NCBI GenBank assembly: GCA_043802925.1
Contig: JAZDKP010000090.1
Location: 1 to 16,301 of the forward strand
Source: JAZDKP01 sp043802925
Lineage (GTDB): Bacteria; Fibrobacterota; OXYB2-FULL-49-7; JAEUSG01
Direction of reading: 5' to 3'
DNA: 16,301 bases
Shown here piece by piece: positions 15,733-16,301 of the stretch; position 1 is the stretch's first letter; each line of letters begins with the position of its first letter. The notes below the pieces were generated by a model that had not been told where the DNA came from, did no database searches, and saw only the letters and a list, made by a program, of their open reading frames with translations. A program made the position numbers and the translations under genes.

Positions 15733-16301
15733 CTATTGAATCTTTATGAATTGTCTGATGCACTGCCTCTCGCCCGCGCGTATGCGTAACAGATAAACGC
15801 CGGAGGCTATCGCCGCTTCAGTATGACCCTTGCCGTTCCAGCGCAGGGAATATTCGCCGGCCGCCTGCGTTCCGTAATAGAGGACGCGCACCGTCCGGCC
15901 GGAAAGGTCATAGATGCCGATTTCAACACATCGCATGGGGACGGCCAAGCGGTAATTCACGACAGCCCCGGAAGTGACGGGATTGGGCTGAAGGTTCATC
16001 CCGAGAACCTCCGGCAGCGTATTGCCCTGGCTCTCGATCGCGACCGGGTTGACGTCGTAGGCCTCGTAGGCGCCGTACGAGACCATGCCGGGCCGGGCGG
16101 TGCCCAGCTTGTCGGCAAGCACGCTGTCCATGCGCGCCACCTTGCCGATGAGGGCCGTGGCGGTCGTTTTTAGGGCGTAGTTGCGGTTGGCGGGATCCCA
16201 GAAATAGGCGCTGTTGTAGGTACCCTTGTAGTTGTTGGAACCGCTGCCCGCGGTTGCCGTGCCACCGAGAATCAGATTGTTACGGACGTCGGAAGCGGTG
16301 A
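15733..16301 (-). CDS. Secreted protein of unknown function, C-terminal part with sorting tail (partial)
   Basis: The frame is open from the right edge to a TAG at 15733-15735, giving 188 residues without the N-terminus. The visible part begins TASDVRNNLILGG and continues with Tyr/Asn-rich sequence (NNYKGTYNSAYFWDPANRNYA), possibly the end of a catalytic or binding domain that I cannot identify. The last 80 or so residues are a sorting tail with a variant motif (LQPNPVTSGAVV), then IGIYDLSGRTVRVLYY, YSLRWNGKG and SGVYLLRIRAG. A GTG at 16138-16140 is internal and not the start. The DNA looks more GC-rich than the neighbouring enzyme genes. It lies upstream of the GH16 group on the same strand. 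Confidence 0.8.
   Translation of the reverse strand, partial: TASDVRNNLILGGTATAGSGSNNYKGTYNSAYFWDPANRNYALKTTATALIGKVARMDSVLADKLGTARPGMVSYGAYEAYDVNPVAIESQGNTLPEVLGMNLQPNPVTSGAVVNYRLAVPMRCVEIGIYDLSGRTVRVLYYGTQAAGEYSLRWNGKGHTEAAIASGVYLLRIRAGERQCIRQFIKIQ

Overview
The window reads as bacterial DNA from the FCB group, perhaps Fibrobacterota or a related candidate phylum. The reason is that nearly every long protein has an N-terminal signal peptide and ends in a C-terminal Ig-like sorting tail of the type IX / FlgD-like kind (PNPFNP, then VYDxxGR, GxYLxRL and a short basic-hydrophobic end). This placement is an inference. No rRNA, tRNA, CRISPR array or housekeeping gene is visible. The content is an accessory cluster of secreted carbohydrate-active enzymes.

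Layout, left to right. Positions 1-108 hold the last 35 codons of an ISAzo13-type transposase. They run directly into, and overlap, the start of a secreted glycosidase-like protein with a discoidin domain (89-2191, +). Facing it is a secreted calcineurin-like (purple acid phosphatase-like) phosphoesterase (2218-4110, -). After a 308-base gap comes a 1058-residue multidomain secreted protein of unknown activity (4419-7595, -). An AraC-family regulator (7656-8537, +) is divergent from it. Between these two lies a striking candidate operator: a 9-bp direct repeat at 21-bp spacing flanking a 13-bp palindrome. A broken IS1634-type transposase fragment (8639-8978, -) separates this left block from the right block.

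The right block is entirely on the minus strand and reads, in transcription order: the 3' part of a sorted protein entering from the right edge (15733-16301), a short ORF of unclear status (15509-15697), GH16 beta-glucanase (13380-15203), GH20 beta-N-acetylhexosaminidase (11048-13240) and GH53 endo-beta-1,4-galactanase (9034-10866). Together these would attack beta-1,3(-1,4)-glucan, terminal GlcNAc/GalNAc and beta-1,4-galactan. That suits degradation of mixed plant, algal or fungal wall polymers, with the enzymes secreted and probably anchored at the surface. No SusC/SusD pair or sugar transporter is present.

The most unusual feature is a set of orphan remnants of sorting tails in the gaps. 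One follows the GH20 stop in the same reading frame (10910-11047). One lies just after the GH16 stop (13307-13369). One has an in-frame TAG where a Trp is expected (15248-15487). With the two transposase remnants they suggest that genes here are swapped and truncated repeatedly, leaving their 3' ends behind, or that sorting tails are exchanged as modules.
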